From NCBI GenBank assembly GCA_036277235.1, contig DASUNJ010000619.1, positions 1 through 7,941 of the forward strand: 7,941 nt of DNA, given 5' to 3'. The position numbers and the translations under genes are program-made. Positions 5,841-7,941 of this stretch are shown here, piece after piece. How positions within the stretch are numbered: position 1 is the stretch's first letter; the number at the start of each line of letters is the position of its first letter. Source of the DNA: DATMER01 sp036277235. GTDB taxonomy: Bacteria > Acidobacteriota > Thermoanaerobaculia > Multivoradales > UBA5704. A model generated the notes under the pieces. That model worked only from the letters and a program-made list of their open reading frames with translations, searched no databases and was not told the DNA's origin.

Positions 5841-7268
5841 ATGACCACCCGTCACGGGCAGTTGGAGATGCGGGGCATCAACGCCCCGCAATCCCGCTTC
5901 CATGAGCAAGGCCGGTTCGGGCGGCTGTTCCCCAACCTGCCGCCGCTTCCCGGCAACCTGGAGCATCTCCGTGCCGCCATGCGCGAGATCGGCAAGGACG
6001 ATGGCCTGATGGAGCCGAAGACGACGCCGGAGAACCTGGACAACCCGGCCATTCCGGCCGGCTTCACCTTCTTCGGGCAGTTCGTGGACCATGACATCAC
6101 CTTCGACCCGACCTCGAGCCTGGAGCAGCAGGCCGACCCCGAAGCCATCCAGAACTTCCGCACGCCTCTGCTCGAGCTCGACAGCGTCTACGGCGCGGGC
6201 CCCGCGGCGAACCCGCATCTCTACGACTCGCGGCCCAACATGAGGGGCAAGCTGCTGATCGACGAAGACTTCCCGCACGACCTGCCGCGCAACAGCCAGG
6301 GGATCGCCCTGATCGGAGATCCCCGCAACGACGAGAACAACATCGTCTCCCAGATCCAACACGCCTTTCTCATGTTCCACAACGCTGCGATCGACTTCGT
6401 GGCTGCCGACGGGCAGACCCCTCCCTCGGAGATCTTCAACGAGGCCCAGCGGCTGGTACGCTGGCATTACCAGTGGATCGTGGTTCACGAGTTCCTGCCG
6501 CTCATCTGCGGCCAATCGGTCGTGGAGGACGTCCTCGAGAACGGCCGTTGCTTCTACAACTGGCGCAACGACCCCTTCATCCCGGTGGAGTTCGCCGTCG
6601 CCGCCTATCGGTTCGGCCATACCCAGGTGAGACCCGGCTACCGGCTCAACGCCGGCTTCGCCGGGCCGATCTTCGCCGAGCCGGGATCGTCCGTCGACCT
6701 GTCCGGCGGCAAGCGGCTCCCGGTCGAGAGGAAGATCGAGTTTCACCGCTTCTTCGACACCGGAACGGGCCCGGCCACAGAGCGTCAACAGAGCAAGAGG
6801 ATCGACACCTTGCTGTCTCCGCCGCTCTTCCGGCTCCCCTTCATCCCGCCTCCGGACAACTCGCTGGCAGGGCGCAATCTCCTGCGCCACCTCACGTTCA
6901 ACCTTCCGTCCGGCCAGGCCGTGGCGCGGGCGATGTCGGTCGGGAAGGCGTACAAGAAGATCAAGCTCAAGGACGTCGAGCCTCTCCCGCCCTCGGCTTT
7001 CAAGGACCTCAAGAACATCGGAACGGGGTTGAACCTGGACCAGCACACGCCGCTCTGGTTCTACATCCTTCGGGAAGCAGACAAGCGGGCGGACGGCAAG
7101 TCGCTCGGCCCCATGGGAGGACGGATCGTCGCCGAAGTCTTCATCGGCCTGCTGGACGGCGACCGGTTGTCCTACCGCCGCGCCGACCCGCAGTGGAAGC
7201 CGATCTTCGGAACGAATTCGGGAGAGTTCAAGATGGCGGACCTGCTCAAGTTCGCCAAGCTCGTTTAG
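5841..7268 (+). CDS. Animal-type haem peroxidase (peroxidase-cyclooxygenase superfamily)
   Basis: A 475-residue peroxidase of the An_peroxidase family (PF03098), related to myeloperoxidase. The distal site GQFVDHD (79-85) supplies Gln80, Asp83 (haem ester position), distal His84 and Asp85 (calcium ligand). LDSVYGAGP (113-121) is the usual calcium-loop region. GDPRNDE (159-165) gives catalytic Arg162 and Glu165, the second haem ester position. AYRFGHTQVR (255-264) carries proximal His260. Thus all core haem-binding and catalytic residues are present. The residue after Glu165 is Asn, not the Met that forms the sulfonium link in myeloperoxidase. The protein should oxidise small substrates, possibly halides, with hydrogen peroxide; the true substrate is unknown. 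No signal peptide or membrane span is seen, so it is probably cytoplasmic or exported by another route. The gene is single, with its own Shine-Dalgarno and a terminator directly after the stop. No cyclooxygenase or dioxygenase partner is nearby. Confidence 0.9.
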   Translation: MTTRHGQLEMRGINAPQSRFHEQGRFGRLFPNLPPLPGNLEHLRAAMREIGKDDGLMEPKTTPENLDNPAIPAGFTFFGQFVDHDITFDPTSSLEQQADPEAIQNFRTPLLELDSVYGAGPAANPHLYDSRPNMRGKLLIDEDFPHDLPRNSQGIALIGDPRNDENNIVSQIQHAFLMFHNAAIDFVAADGQTPPSEIFNEAQRLVRWHYQWIVVHEFLPLICGQSVVEDVLENGRCFYNWRNDPFIPVEFAVAAYRFGHTQVRPGYRLNAGFAGPIFAEPGSSVDLSGGKRLPVERKIEFHRFFDTGTGPATERQQSKRIDTLLSPPLFRLPFIPPPDNSLAGRNLLRHLTFNLPSGQAVARAMSVGKAYKKIKLKDVEPLPPSAFKDLKNIGTGLNLDQHTPLWFYILREADKRADGKSLGPMGGRIVAEVFIGLLDGDRLSYRRADPQWKPIFGTNSGEFKMADLLKFAKLV

Positions 7269-7279
7269 GCCTCTCGGAC

Positions 7280-7315
7280 AAGGAGGGATGGGCCGCCCAT
7301 CCCTCCTTTCTTATT
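7280..7315 (+). terminator. Intrinsic terminator after the peroxidase gene
   Basis: AAGGAGGGATGGG (7280-7292) and CCCATCCCTCCTT (7296-7308) form a perfect 13-bp stem with a CCG loop, followed by the T-rich tail TCTTATT (7309-7315). The stem starts 12 bases after the peroxidase stop. In the other direction the trailing bases are not T-rich, so it works best for the plus strand. The Uma2 stop codon (7311-7313, minus) lies inside the T-rich tail, so the stem also follows directly on that gene and may protect its 3' end. Confidence 0.85.
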
Positions 7316-7895
7316 GGGAAGCAGAGGAACCAGGCACACGCTCGTAGACATCCGCCAGGTGCAGCGTGCAGCCAATCGAGCTGAGGGAGACCGTCTCTTC
7401 AAGCCGGCTGGCTTCAGAGAGAAGCCAGTGGCCATCGTCCTGGCGGGTGAGCAGCTCCACCCGGATCTCCTCCTGGGACACCAGGAGGTATTCACGCAGA
7501 GAGTCCAGAGTGCGGTAGTGAGCGGCTTTCTTGCCGCGGTCGTAGCCTTCGGTCGAAGGGGAAAAAACCTCGATGAGCAGGGTGGGATTGAGAAGGGTAT
7601 CGAGCTCCCCGTCCTCGAACCGCGGCTCACCGCAGACCACCGCGATGTCCGGATACGTGTAGAGGCCCGTCGCCGGGATATGGACCCGCATGTCGCCGAC
7701 ATACGCTTCGCACCCGCGCCCCCTGAGCTGGGCGTAGAGAGCGCCGGAGAGGTTCCAGACGATCAGATTGTGTTGCCGGCTCGCCCCCGACATCGCAAAG
7801 ACTTCGCCGTTCAGATACTCGCTCTTCGTCTCCGCCTGCCGCTCAGCGGCCAGATAGTCCTCGAGGCTGACGCGGCTGTGGGGCTCGGCGGACAT
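7311..7895 (-). CDS. Uma2 family (DUF820) PD-(D/E)XK nuclease-like protein
   Basis: A 194-residue Uma2 family protein with the restriction-endonuclease-like fold. Typical elements are the N-terminal S-(L)-E-D-Y-L-A helix, KSEYLNGEVFAMSGAS (24-39), a helix starting H42, the VGDMRV strand (66-71), YPDIAVVCG (81-89, with Asp83), LLIEVFSPST (106-115, Glu109), the D-R-G-K-K-x-x-x-Y segment (119-127) and REYLLVS (134-140). Asp83, Glu109 and a following Lys form the likely metal-binding PD-(D/E)XK centre. These proteins are very numerous in cyanobacteria, Chloroflexi and other large genomes, often as dispersed single copies; their natural substrate is not known. Length is normal and the gene looks intact. 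No Shine-Dalgarno precedes the ATG; TATCCT (7907-7902) 6 bases upstream could be a -10 of a leaderless transcript. The gene converges on the peroxidase gene across a shared terminator. Confidence 0.88.
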   Translation of the reverse strand: MSAEPHSRVSLEDYLAAERQAETKSEYLNGEVFAMSGASRQHNLIVWNLSGALYAQLRGRGCEAYVGDMRVHIPATGLYTYPDIAVVCGEPRFEDGELDTLLNPTLLIEVFSPSTEGYDRGKKAAHYRTLDSLREYLLVSQEEIRVELLTRQDDGHWLLSEASRLEETVSLSSIGCTLHLADVYERVPGSSASQ

Positions 7896-7941
7896 GGGAA
7901 GAGGATACCACCCTAGACGGACGGCACCCGTGTAGTCCCCG

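Noticed and set aside
5820..7046. Minus-strand open frame of 408 codons opposite the peroxidase
   Set aside because: Antisense to a peroxidase with complete catalytic residues; low-complexity translation.
7314..7916. Plus-strand open frame of 200 codons opposite Uma2
   Set aside because: Antisense to a clear Uma2 protein; it begins within the terminator tail and has no ribosome-binding site.

Overview
The window is GC-rich (roughly two thirds G+C by eye) and tightly packed with bacterial genes. It shows no RNA genes, CRISPR array, phage genes or insertion sequence. A DUF4390-NtrY pair, a Hanks-type kinase with a single membrane span, a baeRF family 3 protein, an animal-type haem peroxidase and a Uma2 protein together suggest a large-genome soil or sediment bacterium. 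Acidobacteriota (for example Thermoanaerobaculia-like) is my best guess. That is inference from gene style, not from a marker gene.

Layout. Positions 1-50 hold a nested palindromic repeat, apparently cut by the left edge. A two-gene plus-strand unit follows: an exported DUF4390 protein (89-646) and an NtrY-like membrane histidine kinase (643-2460), overlapping by 4 bases. A small YgiT/MqsA-type zinc-finger gene (2457-2681, minus) runs tail to tail into the histidine kinase gene. It is divergent from a membrane Ser/Thr protein kinase gene (2724-4463, plus), and the 42-bp gap between the two starts carries a mirrored pair of -10-like elements. The kinase gene converges, with a 3-bp gap, on a baeRF family 3 gene (4467-5660, minus). 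A 180-bp divergent region, containing a strong hairpin next to a Shine-Dalgarno sequence, leads to the haem peroxidase gene (5841-7268, plus). A 13-bp stem terminator (7280-7315) separates this from a convergent Uma2-family gene (7311-7895, minus). The last 46 bases are upstream sequence of the Uma2 gene.

How the genes work together. DUF4390 and NtrY are a recognised neighbourhood for envelope or nitrogen/redox signalling, but the usual response regulator NtrX does not follow here. The Ser/Thr kinase adds a second membrane signalling protein. The baeRF protein (predicted translation or ribosome-associated factor) and the peroxidase are divergent and could share regulatory DNA; a joint stress role is only speculation. 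No clear new multi-gene system is visible. The most unusual points are the mirrored, possibly leaderless promoter pair at 2690-2715, the solo zinc-finger gene, the PAS-less NtrY without NtrX, the baeRF protein with GGP where GGQ might be expected, and the hairpin before the peroxidase ribosome-binding site.
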